From NCBI RefSeq assembly GCF_011067745.1, contig NZ_JAAMPJ010000005.1:214955-278954 (forward strand): a stretch of 64,000 bases of DNA. Reading direction: 5' to 3'. Below the pieces are notes generated by a model, which was not told the origin of the DNA, made no database searches, and saw only the letters and a list, made by a program, of their open reading frames with translations. Positions 17,102 through 24,274 of the stretch are shown in pieces (within the stretch, counting starts at the first letter, position 1; the number at the start of each line of letters is the position of its first letter). This stretch comes from Lentzea alba. GTDB taxonomy: Bacteria > Actinomycetota > Actinomycetes > Mycobacteriales > Pseudonocardiaceae. The translations under genes were made by a program, and so were the position numbers.

Positions 17102-18286
17102 CTAGCGGTTGCCCTGGACCCACGTGGCCCACGGCACCTGCCAGTCGCCGAAGCCGTCCCACGACTCCAGCACCGGTCCGCCGGAGTTCTTCACGATGAC
17201 CACGTCGCCCTGCTTGCTGTTGTCGAACACCCACTTGGCGTTCTCCGGCGAGAGGTTGAGGCAGCCGTGGCTCACGTTGCGCCGGCCCTGGTCACCGATG
17301 GACCACGGCGCGCTGTGGAAGAAGATGCCGCTGTTCGACATCCGGTACGCCCAGTCGACCGGCGTGCGGTAGCCACCGTTCTCCAGCGCCAGGCCGTACG
17401 TGGTCGAGTCCATGATCATGTGGGAGTGCTTCTCCATCAGCACGTACGTGCCGGTGGGGGTGGCGTCGGCCGGCTTGCCCATCGAGGTCGGCATGGTCCG
17501 CACGACCTGCCCGTTGACCTTGGTGACCACCTGGTGCGACTGGCCGTCGGCCTCGTGGATGACCTCGTCGCCGACCGTGGTCGTGATCGTGCGGTCTTCC
17601 TGGCCGTAGATGCCGTCACCGATGTGCTTGCCGTAGACCTTGATGTTCATCGTGATCTTGGTGCCCGACTTCCAGAACGCCTCCGGCCGCCAGTGCACCT
17701 CCTTCTTGTTGAACCAGTAGAAGGCGCCCTCGACCTTGGGCTCGGTGGTGATCTCCAGCATCTTCTCGGCCGCGACCTTGTCGGCCACCGGCTCGTCGAA
17801 GTAGAAGGCGAGCGGCTGCCCCACGCCGATCGTCGTGCCGTCCTGGGGGTTCGTCGACACGTAGGTCAGCGTCCGCGGCTTCACCGTGGTGAAGGTCGAC
17901 TCCTTGGTCTCCGCCTTGCCGTCCTCACCGGTCGCCGTGGCGGTCAGCTTGTACGTCTTCGCGTACCCGAGCGGCTCGGTGTTGGTCCACTGCGTCGACT
18001 CGGGGTTCATCTTCCCCTCGACGACCTTGCCCTCGGGGTTGGTCAGCTTGACCTCGGTCAGCTTCCCGTCCGCCGCCGTCGCGATGACCGGCAGCCCGGG
18101 CGACACGTCGGCCGCACCGTTGTTCAGCGCCAGCGTCAGCGTGACGGGCTTCGGCGGCGGAGGAGCGCTGGACGTCGGCCCCCCGCTCCCGCCCGCGTTC
18201 TCGCCGCCCCCTGAACAGCCTGCGATCAGCATCACAGCGATTCCCGCCGTGACCACCCCACGACCGCGTCTGCCCCACATCCCCAT
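17102..18286 (-). CDS. L,D-transpeptidase lipoprotein with Ig-like domains
   Basis: 394 residues. A lipoprotein signal peptide ends in the lipobox LIAGC. A Gly/Ser-rich spacer and two Ig-like domains (about 45-245) come before a YkuD catalytic domain with the HGCLNLS motif, whose cysteine is near residue 341, and the upstream histidine in FFHSAPW. This is the architecture of mycobacterial LdtMt2-type enzymes, which make 3-3 peptidoglycan crosslinks at the outer face of the membrane. Length is typical. It converges on the ABC-F gene with a 4-bp gap. The 230 bp upstream hold only the tRNA-Lys promoter region. Confidence 0.92.
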   Translation of the reverse strand: MGMWGRRGRGVVTAGIAVMLIAGCSGGGENAGGSGGPTSSAPPPPKPVTLTLALNNGAADVSPGLPVIATAADGKLTEVKLTNPEGKVVEGKMNPESTQWTNTEPLGYAKTYKLTATATGEDGKAETKESTFTTVKPRTLTYVSTNPQDGTTIGVGQPLAFYFDEPVADKVAAEKMLEITTEPKVEGAFYWFNKKEVHWRPEAFWKSGTKITMNIKVYGKHIGDGIYGQEDRTITTTVGDEVIHEADGQSHQVVTKVNGQVVRTMPTSMGKPADATPTGTYVLMEKHSHMIMDSTTYGLALENGGYRTPVDWAYRMSNSGIFFHSAPWSIGDQGRRNVSHGCLNLSPENAKWVFDNSKQGDVVIVKNSGGPVLESWDGFGDWQVPWATWVQGNR

Positions 18287-18446
18287 CGACGTACTTCCGA
18301 TCTGCTTGTCGCCGCTGCCGAGACTGCCTGCACGAAGTCGTTTTGGCGTCCCCCGATTAGGTGACGACAGGAGGAGCCCCGAAGTTGCTCAAGTGGCCGG
18401 ATCGTTACGTGGCCGATGCACCCCCAAACCGGGGCTGACCAGCCGA

Positions 18447-18477
18447 TTGGGAGCGCGCCTTCGCCGTGTGCTAACGT
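18447..18477 (+). promoter_or_regulatory. candidate promoter of the first tRNA-Lys
   Basis: TTGGGA (18447), a 19-bp spacer and TAACGT (18472). The block from GTGCTAACGTTCT to the tRNA is largely conserved at the second tRNA-Lys, which supports the -10 element; the -35 is not conserved. Confidence 0.4.
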
Positions 18478-18516
18478 TCTCCACGTCGGAACGGCAAGTG
18501 TCCGGCACACAAACAA

Positions 18517-18590
18517 GCGCCGCTAGCTCAGTTGGTTAGAGCAGCTGACTCTTAATCAGCGGGTCCGGGGTTCGAGTCCCTGGCGGCGTA
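18517..18590 (+). tRNA. tRNA-Lys (CTT), copy 1
   Basis: Acceptor stem GCGCCGC pairs with GCGGCGT, with one G-T wobble. The anticodon loop CTCTTAA gives CTT at 18551-18553, and the T-loop is TTCGAGT. CCA is not encoded. All 74 bases are identical to the copy at 36829. Confidence 0.97.
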
Positions 18591-18696
18591 CTCCGAAGAA
18601 GCAGGTAGAGATTCGTCTCTACCTGCTTCTTTGCATTTCCCGCACTCGTCTTCATTCTCCGTTTCTTCGTTGTGGATCACAGTTTGCGAGCCCGAG
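18552..18696 (-). pseudogene. relic of an integrase gene 3' end
   Basis: Read on the minus strand, about 48 codons ending inside the tRNA match the end of the integrase at 36864-38534 without any indel (SGSQTVIHNEETENED, then CKEAGRDES and EYAARDSNPGPAD). Most differences are synonymous or conservative. Similarity stops abruptly at about 18696 and no other integrase sequence follows. The simplest reading is that an element of the same family once sat at this tRNA and its integrase was lost, leaving this scar beside the arsenic island. Confidence 0.7.
18598..18632 (+). terminator. terminator of tRNA-Lys copy 1
   Basis: A perfect 14-bp stem closed by a TTCG tetraloop (18598-18629), followed by a short T-run. 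The hairpin is conserved at the second tRNA-Lys with an A-T pair replaced by a T-G pair, so base pairing is kept. Confidence 0.85.
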
Positions 18697-18759
18697 ACAG
18701 ATCGCTTGAGGCATGCCGAGTACGGCGCCACCGGGTTCGCTTGACACCAGACATATTAG

Positions 18760-18788
18760 TCAACGAACATTGAGTCAATGAACATTGA
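18760..18788. promoter_or_regulatory. two tandem ArsR-type operators
   Basis: TCAA-N6-TTGA occurs twice, at 18760-18773 and 18775-18788, as near-identical 14-bp units 15 bp apart. The second covers the start codon of the ArsR-ArsC fusion. A perfect TTGACA lies at 18741. The form matches known ArsR-family operators; autoregulation is inferred. Confidence 0.6.
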
Positions 18789-19470
18789 GTGGCCTTCCTC
18801 CCTGGTTGCACGGGCACGACTGCACGCCGCGCTCGGCGAGCCCGCGCGGCTCGCCATCGTGGACCGGTTGCTGCTCGGCGACGCCTCGCCCGGAGAGATC
18901 GGCCGGGAGCTGGGTCTGCCGAGCAACCTGCTGGCGCACCACGTGAAGCTGCTCGACCAGGCTGGTGTGCTGGAACGCTCCCGTTCCGAGGGAGACCACC
19001 GCCGCAGCTACCTGCGCCTGCGACCTGACGCGCTGACCGGCCTGGCCCCGGTGGGGTCACTGCGGGCCGCACGGGTGGTGTTCGTCTGCACTCACAACTC
19101 CGCGCGCTCGCAGCTCGCCACCGCACTGTGGAAGCGCCGCAGCCAGGTGCCCGCGGCCTCGGCCGGCACCGAACCCGCCGAGCGAGTGCATCCGATGGCC
19201 GTCGCCGCGGCCCGCGAGCACGGCTTGTCGCTGGCCAAGGCGCGCACCGCGCACGTGAGCGACGTGTTGCGGCCCGACGACCTTGTTGTTGCCGTGTGCG
19301 ACAACGCCCACGAGGCACTCGACAGCCACGACGACCGGCTGCACTGGTCGGTGCCCGACCCGTCGCGCATCGGCACCGGCGACGCCTTCGACTCCGCGCT
19401 ACGTGATCTCGCCGACCGGGTGGACCGGTTGGCGCCCGCTGTTCACCACACCGGAGAGAGCGATGGCTGA
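18778..19470 (+). CDS. ArsR regulator fused to ArsC-type arsenate reductase
   Basis: 230 residues in two domains. Residues 1-90 are an ArsR winged helix (ARLHAALGEPARLAIVDR, then LPSNLLAHHVKLLDQAG). Residues 95-225 are a low-molecular-weight phosphatase fold with the arsenate-reductase P-loop VCTHNSARSQ (C-x5-R) near 102-110 and an Asp-Pro near 194. One protein would therefore both sense arsenic and reduce arsenate. No cysteine pair like that of classical ArsR is visible in the regulatory half, so the sensing mode is open. There is no ribosome site, so it is probably leaderless. First gene of the arsenic island. Confidence 0.85.
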   Translation: MNIEWPSSLVARARLHAALGEPARLAIVDRLLLGDASPGEIGRELGLPSNLLAHHVKLLDQAGVLERSRSEGDHRRSYLRLRPDALTGLAPVGSLRAARVVFVCTHNSARSQLATALWKRRSQVPAASAGTEPAERVHPMAVAAAREHGLSLAKARTAHVSDVLRPDDLVVAVCDNAHEALDSHDDRLHWSVPDPSRIGTGDAFDSALRDLADRVDRLAPAVHHTGESDG

Positions 19471-19680
19471 GACCGACGACCGCGGCCGCCCGGCCGCAGC
19501 GCGACTTCGAGGGAATCTTCGGACAGGAGACGAGCGAGCGTTTCCTGCACGGAAGCTACGACCAGCTCGCCTCGCACAGCACGGTGCCGAACTGCCTGCC
19601 CCTGCTGGCCGAACGCTCGCCGGGTCCGCGGCCTGCTCGACGAGCTCGGCGTTCCCGCTCGACAGTTCTGTCCACTGAGG
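19463..19680 (+). pseudogene. decayed three-helix-bundle domain gene of the ars operon
   Basis: Pieces of one short protein lie in different frames. An ATG overlaps the end of the ArsR-ArsC gene (MAETDDRGRPAA). Then, in a second frame, comes FEGIFGQETSERFLHGSYDQ, continuing to CLPLLAER. Then, in a third frame, comes RGLLDELGVPARQF. Together they resemble the small three-helix-bundle dimerization domain that often accompanies actinobacterial arsenate reductases. Two frame changes are needed to join them. Sequencing error cannot be excluded. Confidence 0.6.
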
Positions 19681-19687
19681 AGTGTTG

Positions 19688-20389
19688 ATGACCCGCAGGT
19701 TGGCCGCCGAGTTCCTCGGCAGCATGCTGCTGGCCGCACTGGTGATCGGCTCGGGCATCGCCGCCCAGCGTCTGTCACCAGGTGACGTCGGCGTGCAGTT
19801 GCTGGAGAACGCCGCCGCGACGGCCGTCGGGCTGTACGCGATCATCCTGATCTTCGGCCCGATCAGCGGCGCCCACTTCAACCCGGTGGTGTCGCTGGCC
19901 GACGCCGCGTTCGGAGAGCTGACGTGGCGCGAGGCGGCCGGCTACGTGCCCGCGCAGGTCATCGGGTGCGTCAGTGGCGCGGTGCTCGCGAACGTGATGT
20001 TCGAAGCTCCCGCGGTCAGCATCAGCACCACCGAACGGGCGACCGTCGCGCACGGCGTGTCTGAGGTCGTGGCGACGGCCGGCCTGCTCCTGGTGATCTT
20101 CTCGCTGGTGCGGTCCGGACGCGGCGAACGGGCGCCCGCCGCGGTGGGCGCCTACATCGGCGCGGCGTACTTCTTCACCAGCTCCACCAGCTTCGCCAAC
20201 CCGGCCATCACCATCGGCCGCATGTTCAGCGACACGTTCGCGGGCATCGCACCCTCGTCGGCACCCGCGTTCATCGCCGCCCAACTCGTCGGCGGGGTGC
20301 TCGCCATCGCCGTGCTGCGGGCGCTCTACCCGAACCCAGGCACCAACGCCGAAGACGTCGTACTCCCCCAACTGAAGGAGCAGTCGTGA
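19688..20389 (+). CDS. aquaporin/glyceroporin of the arsenic operon
   Basis: A 233-residue MIP-family channel with about six membrane helices. The first pore motif is HFNPVVS, NPV instead of NPA; the second is FANPAITIGR. ATG 19688 is preceded by GAGGAG at 5 bp. In arsenic operons such as that with AqpS, an aquaglyceroporin lets arsenite leave the cell down its gradient after ArsC has produced it. The next gene is arsC, overlapping by 4 bp. Since no ArsB or Acr3 is present, this channel is the best candidate exit route. Confidence 0.85.
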   Translation: MTRRLAAEFLGSMLLAALVIGSGIAAQRLSPGDVGVQLLENAAATAVGLYAIILIFGPISGAHFNPVVSLADAAFGELTWREAAGYVPAQVIGCVSGAVLANVMFEAPAVSISTTERATVAHGVSEVVATAGLLLVIFSLVRSGRGERAPAAVGAYIGAAYFFTSSTSFANPAITIGRMFSDTFAGIAPSSAPAFIAAQLVGGVLAIAVLRALYPNPGTNAEDVVLPQLKEQS

Positions 20390-20796
20390 CCGCCAAGCCC
20401 GAGGTGTTGTTCGTCTGCATCCACAACGCAGGCCGTTCGCAGATGGCCGCCGCACTGCTGCAGCACTACGGGATGGGCCGCATCGCGGTGCGCTCGGCGG
20501 GCTCGGCACCCGCGGAGAAAGTCAACCCGGCTGCCGCGCAGGCACTCGCCGAGTGGGGCCTGGACATCACCGCCGAGGTGCCGTCCAAGCTCACCACCGA
20601 GGACGTCGAGGCCTCCGACGTGGTGATCACCATGGGCTGCGGTGACACGTGCCCGGTGTTCCCCGGCAAGCGCTACCTCGACTGGCAGCTCGACGACCCC
20701 GCCGGGCAGGGCGTCGACGCGGTGCGCCCGATCCGCGACGACATCGACCGCCGGGTGCGCGGGCTCGTCGCGGAGCTGCTCGACGCTCAGTCCTGA
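20386..20796 (+). CDS. arsC: arsenate reductase ArsC (LMW-PTP fold)
   Basis: 136 residues. The P-loop VCIHNAGRSQ (C-x5-R) starts near residue 8, and a second cysteine pair lies in MGCGDTCPVFPG near 82-90, followed by YLDWQLDDP. This is the thioredoxin- or mycothiol-linked class that reduces arsenate to arsenite. GTG start overlapping the aquaporin stop. It is the second arsenate-reductase domain in the operon, after the ArsR-ArsC fusion. It overlaps the convergent arsM by 10 bp. Confidence 0.92.
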   Translation: MTAKPEVLFVCIHNAGRSQMAAALLQHYGMGRIAVRSAGSAPAEKVNPAAAQALAEWGLDITAEVPSKLTTEDVEASDVVITMGCGDTCPVFPGKRYLDWQLDDPAGQGVDAVRPIRDDIDRRVRGLVAELLDAQS

Positions 20797-21674
20797 CAAC
20801 CGCAGCCGGACGCGGTCTTCGCCTCGGCAACCGTCTTCGCCGGGTCGATCGACCCTTCGCCGTCGGTGCAGCACGCGCTGACGCCGCAGCAGGAACTCTC
20901 GGTCTGAGCGAGCGGAAGGTTTGGCTCGCCGACAGGCTTGGTGGCGCGCACGATCGCCGAGTGCATGCCGTCGGCGACCTGCTGGGTCGGGGTGATCTCG
21001 ATGTCGGTGAACCCCGCCGCCCGCAGGCCGTCGCGGTACTCGGCGAACGTGAGCGCACCGGCGATGCAGCTGACGTAGGAACCGCGCTCGGCCCGTTCCG
21101 CTGGGGTGAGCGCGTCGTCGGCAACGACGTCGGAGACGCCGACGCGGCCGCCGGGGCGCAGCACGCGGAAGGTTTCGGCGAACACGGCGGGCTTGTCGAC
21201 CGAGAGGTTGATGACGCAGTTGGAGATCACGACGTCGATGGTGTTGCCGGGCAACGGGATGGCTTCGATGTTGCCCTTGAGGAACTCGACGTTCGTGGCG
21301 CTCGCCTTGTCCGCGTTGGACAGGGCGAGCGCGAGCATTTCGTCGGTCATGTCCAGGCCGTAGGCCTTGCCGGTCGGACCGACCCGGCGCGCGGAGAGCA
21401 GTACGTCGATGCCACCTCCGGAGCCCAGGTCCAGCACTCTCTCGCCCTCGCGGAGCTCGGCGACGGCGATGGGGTTGCCACACCCCAGTGACGCGGCGAC
21501 CGCCTCAGCGGGCAGCTCGTCGCGCTGAGCCGCCGGATAGAGCGTGGCGCCGAAGGTCTCGTCGACCTCCACGGCCTCCGGACCGCAGCACCCGCCTCCC
21601 CCGTTGACGACGGCGGTCGCGGCCGCGGCGTAGCGAGCACGGACGGTCTCACGCAGCTCAGTCTGCTCACCCAT
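20787..21674 (-). CDS. arsM: arsenite methyltransferase ArsM
   Basis: 295 residues. SAM-binding motif LDLGSGGGIDVLLSA near residue 81, preceded by a CC pair (GGGGCCGP, about 28-29) and followed by the conserved SNCVINLS and SYVSCIAGA cysteines of the As(III)-binding site. A cysteine-rich tail (SSCCGVSACC, SGCGCQD) ends the protein. ArsM methylates arsenite to methyl-, dimethyl- and volatile trimethylarsenic. ATG 21674 has GGAGG about 10 bp upstream. It is divergent from arsR, sharing its operator region. Confidence 0.92.
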   Translation of the reverse strand: MGEQTELRETVRARYAAAATAVVNGGGGCCGPEAVEVDETFGATLYPAAQRDELPAEAVAASLGCGNPIAVAELREGERVLDLGSGGGIDVLLSARRVGPTGKAYGLDMTDEMLALALSNADKASATNVEFLKGNIEAIPLPGNTIDVVISNCVINLSVDKPAVFAETFRVLRPGGRVGVSDVVADDALTPAERAERGSYVSCIAGALTFAEYRDGLRAAGFTDIEITPTQQVADGMHSAIVRATKPVGEPNLPLAQTESSCCGVSACCTDGEGSIDPAKTVAEAKTASGCGCQD

Positions 21675-21740
21675 GGGTGGCACACCTCCAGGCTGTATCG
21701 AAGTTTGTCTATGCAGTGTTGCGCAGAACGCGAAGTGCCG

Positions 21741-21750
21741 TCAATATTGA
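21741..21750. promoter_or_regulatory. ArsR-type operator between arsM and arsR
   Basis: TCAATATTGA is a perfect palindrome ending 3 bp before the arsR start codon, in the 79-bp gap shared with arsM. It carries the TCAA/TTGA half-sites also seen at 18760. A repressor bound here would block both divergent genes. Confidence 0.55.
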
Positions 21751-21753
21751 AAT

Positions 21754-22101
21754 ATGTCGAAGCAGGACCTGGGCTGCTGCGAGCCGCTGTCAGAAGAGCC
21801 CCTTGCCGCAGAACAGGCTGTCGAGCTGTCGACGATGTTCAAAGCGCTCGGCGATCCGGTGCGCCTGCGGCTGCTGTCGATGATCGCCTCACGCCCGGAC
21901 GGCGAGGTCTGCGTGTGCGAGCTGACGCCCGCGTTCGACCTCTCGCAACCGACCATCTCGCACCACCTCAAGCTGCTGCGCCAAGCAGGCCTGGTCGACT
22001 CCGAGCGCCGAGGCACCTGGGTGTACTACCGCGCACGGCCGGAGACGACCGATCGGATGGCGGCGTTGCTGAGCAGCGTGGCCCGCCCGGTCACGGCGTG
22101 A
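21754..22101 (+). CDS. arsR: arsenic-responsive repressor ArsR
   Basis: A 115-residue stand-alone ArsR. The winged helix includes MFKALGDPVRLRLLSMI and LSQPTISHHLKLLRQAG. An EVCVCELTP motif near residue 50 supplies the vicinal cysteines that bind As(III) in classical ArsR. Another CC pair is near the N-terminus. No ribosome site; the operator touches the start codon, so it is likely leaderless and self-controlled. The gene is divergent from arsM and converges on the monooxygenase, with a 3-bp gap. Confidence 0.92.
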   Translation: MSKQDLGCCEPLSEEPLAAEQAVELSTMFKALGDPVRLRLLSMIASRPDGEVCVCELTPAFDLSQPTISHHLKLLRQAGLVDSERRGTWVYYRARPETTDRMAALLSSVARPVTA

Positions 22102-22104
22102 ACG

Positions 22105-23076
22105 TCAGCCCAAGGCTGCGGAGATCTTCGCGACCGTTGCCTTCGCGGTCGGGCCTACGCCGATGAGAGTCGCGGAAGCGGGTCCCGTCCAGCTCCCGTA
22201 GCCGAGCAGATGCAGACGCGGCTCGTCAGCCGCGGTCGTGCCGGTGACTGGGACACGTCCTTCGGCGTCGCGCAGGCGCAGCGGGGCGAGATGGCTGAGG
22301 ACGGGCCGGAATCCGGTGCACCACACCACGACGTCGGCACGGGCCAACGCGTCCATGTCCACGGTGGTGGCGACGAGCAGTCCGCGGTCACGTGCCTCGC
22401 GGACAGCTGGAACCGCAACGATGTCACCGAGCTCGCCGACACCGCCGCGCCGCGTGGCGATGTCGAACAGGGCTTTGCCGTCGATCTCATCGGGCATGTA
22501 ACGCGGTGCACGGCGGGTCATCCAGGTCAGGTCGGCGTGCGGCACGAGGTCGGCGGCGATCTGGGCGCCGGAGTTGCCGCCACCGACCACGACGACCTTC
22601 TGGCCCGCGAACTCGAGCGGGTCGCGGTAGTCGACGGTGTGCAACTGACGGCCGGCCAGGTCCATCAGCGGACGGAACGGCCGCCACCACGTGCCGGTCG
22701 CACTGATCACGTGCCTGGCCGACCAGCTTCCGGAATCCGTGTGCACCAGCAGTCCGTTCCCGTCGCGGCGGACCGAGGCGACCTGGACCGGGCGCTGAAC
22801 GGGGATGTCGTAGCGCTTCTCGTAGGCGGCGAGGTAGTCGACGACGTGCTGCGCGGTCGGATATCCGTCCGAAAAGGACGGCATCGGCCAGCCTGGCAAC
22901 GAGCTGTGGCGCGCAACGGAGAACAGCCGCAGCGAGTTCCACGCGTGCGGCCACGCCCCGCCCGGCACAGGTTGCGCATCGAGGACCACGTGGTCGATCC
23001 CGGCGCGGCGCAGGTAGAACGCGGCAGCCAGCCCCGCCTGACCGCCACCGACCACAACGACGTCAGACCTCAGCAC
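22105..23076 (-). CDS. flavin monooxygenase, ArsO-type
   Basis: 323 residues. FAD motif VVVGGGQAGLAAAFYL is at the N-terminus and NADPH motif VVVGGGNSGAQIA near 160; ATGTWW and WCTGFRP are typical of single-component flavin monooxygenases. GTG 23076 has GGAGGT 7 bp upstream; an in-frame extension lacks family similarity. Enzymes of this type are common in actinobacterial ars clusters and are called ArsO, though their reaction is not settled. It overlaps the MFS gene upstream by 14 bp, so the two are co-translated. Confidence 0.8.
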   Translation of the reverse strand: MLRSDVVVVGGGQAGLAAAFYLRRAGIDHVVLDAQPVPGGAWPHAWNSLRLFSVARHSSLPGWPMPSFSDGYPTAQHVVDYLAAYEKRYDIPVQRPVQVASVRRDGNGLLVHTDSGSWSARHVISATGTWWRPFRPLMDLAGRQLHTVDYRDPLEFAGQKVVVVGGGNSGAQIAADLVPHADLTWMTRRAPRYMPDEIDGKALFDIATRRGGVGELGDIVAVPAVREARDRGLLVATTVDMDALARADVVVWCTGFRPVLSHLAPLRLRDAEGRVPVTGTTAADEPRLHLLGYGSWTGPASATLIGVGPTAKATVAKISAALG

Positions 23077-24274
23077 GAGCCACCTCCATCCCCGGCACGC
23101 TGGCGGTCGACAACGCGGCTGCCAGCACCCCGACCAGTCCGAGCACGACGAACACCGCCGGAAAGCCGCCGAGCCAGGCCGCCAGCGCACTGCCCGCCCA
23201 CGGTGCGATGGCGGCGGTGAGCATGACCGGCGCGATCAACAGACCGTTGAGCTGTCCGTAGTGGACAGCGCCCCAGCGGTCGGTGATCGCGGTCGCCTGC
23301 ACCAGTGTGAAGATCCCGCGCGAAACCCCGGCGAGCACCGAGCCGGCGATCAACAGCAGGGCCGGACCGGGCACCACTCCCAGCAAGGTGGTCGCGAGTG
23401 CGCTGGCCAAGAGGATGAGCAGAGTTCGGGTGCGCACCGACGTCCGTGCGGCCAGCCTGGCGTAGCCGAGCCGGCCGAGCACCTGGCCGACTCCGCCCAG
23501 GCCGAGCGCGATGGCTGCGGCCGAGGTCGTCATGCCGCGTTCGGTCAGCAGCGGCACGAGGTTGATCACGACGGCGTAGACGCTGAACGCGGCCAGGCTC
23601 ATCGCGACCACCAGCACCAGGAACGGTCTGCTGCGTGCCACCGCCGACGGAGCGTGCGCGGCCTCGTGCTCGATCGGCGGCCACGGCAACCGCAAGCCCA
23701 ACAGGTGGAGCGGAATCGTGGTGACAGCGAGGAATCCGGCCAGCACCAGGTAAGTGTCACGCCAGTCCAACTGGTCGTTGAGCACGGCGGTCAGCGGCGC
23801 GAACACGGTGCTGGCCAGCCCGGCGACCAACGTGAGCGCGGTCAGCGCGGACACCCGCCGCGGCCCGTACCAGCGGGTCAGCGCGGCGAACGCGGGCGCG
23901 TAGAAGACCCCGGCCATCGCCACGCCGGCCAACAGCCACGCCGCGATGAACCACGCCAGCGAGCGCGCACCCGCCAGCGCGACGAGCGCGAGCACGGCCA
24001 CGACCGAGCCGGTGGTCATGATGGCGCGCGGGCCGTGCCGGTCGAGCAGCTTGCCCACCGGAATCCCCACCAGGCCCGCGACGATCTGGCTCGCGGAGAA
24101 CCCGGCGGTGATCGCCGCGAGCGACCACCCGGTTCGCGTGCTGATGGTCGGCAGCAGCACCGGGAAGGCGTAGTAGAGCACTCCCCAGCTGATGATCTCG
24201 GTGGTGCACAGGACGATCAGCACGCGGCGCAGCCCGGCAGTGGTGCCGGGCTGCGTCGTTGTGTCAGCGTGCAC
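23063..24274 (-). CDS. MFS transporter of the arsenic island
   Basis: 403 residues with about twelve hydrophobic helices and the MFS loop signature GKLLDRHGPRAIM near residue 80. It sits between two flavin monooxygenases, overlapping the upstream one by 11 bp and the downstream one by 14 bp, so the three are translated together. MFS proteins in ars operons export arsenite-type compounds (ArsK) or arseno-phosphoglycerate (ArsJ). No GAPDH partner is present, which argues against ArsJ. Its substrate may be the product of the adjacent monooxygenases; that is inference. Confidence 0.78.
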   Translation of the reverse strand: MHADTTTQPGTTAGLRRVLIVLCTTEIISWGVLYYAFPVLLPTISTRTGWSLAAITAGFSASQIVAGLVGIPVGKLLDRHGPRAIMTTGSVVAVLALVALAGARSLAWFIAAWLLAGVAMAGVFYAPAFAALTRWYGPRRVSALTALTLVAGLASTVFAPLTAVLNDQLDWRDTYLVLAGFLAVTTIPLHLLGLRLPWPPIEHEAAHAPSAVARSRPFLVLVVAMSLAAFSVYAVVINLVPLLTERGMTTSAAAIALGLGGVGQVLGRLGYARLAARTSVRTRTLLILLASALATTLLGVVPGPALLLIAGSVLAGVSRGIFTLVQATAITDRWGAVHYGQLNGLLIAPVMLTAAIAPWAGSALAAWLGGFPAVFVVLGLVGVLAAALSTASVPGMEVARAEV

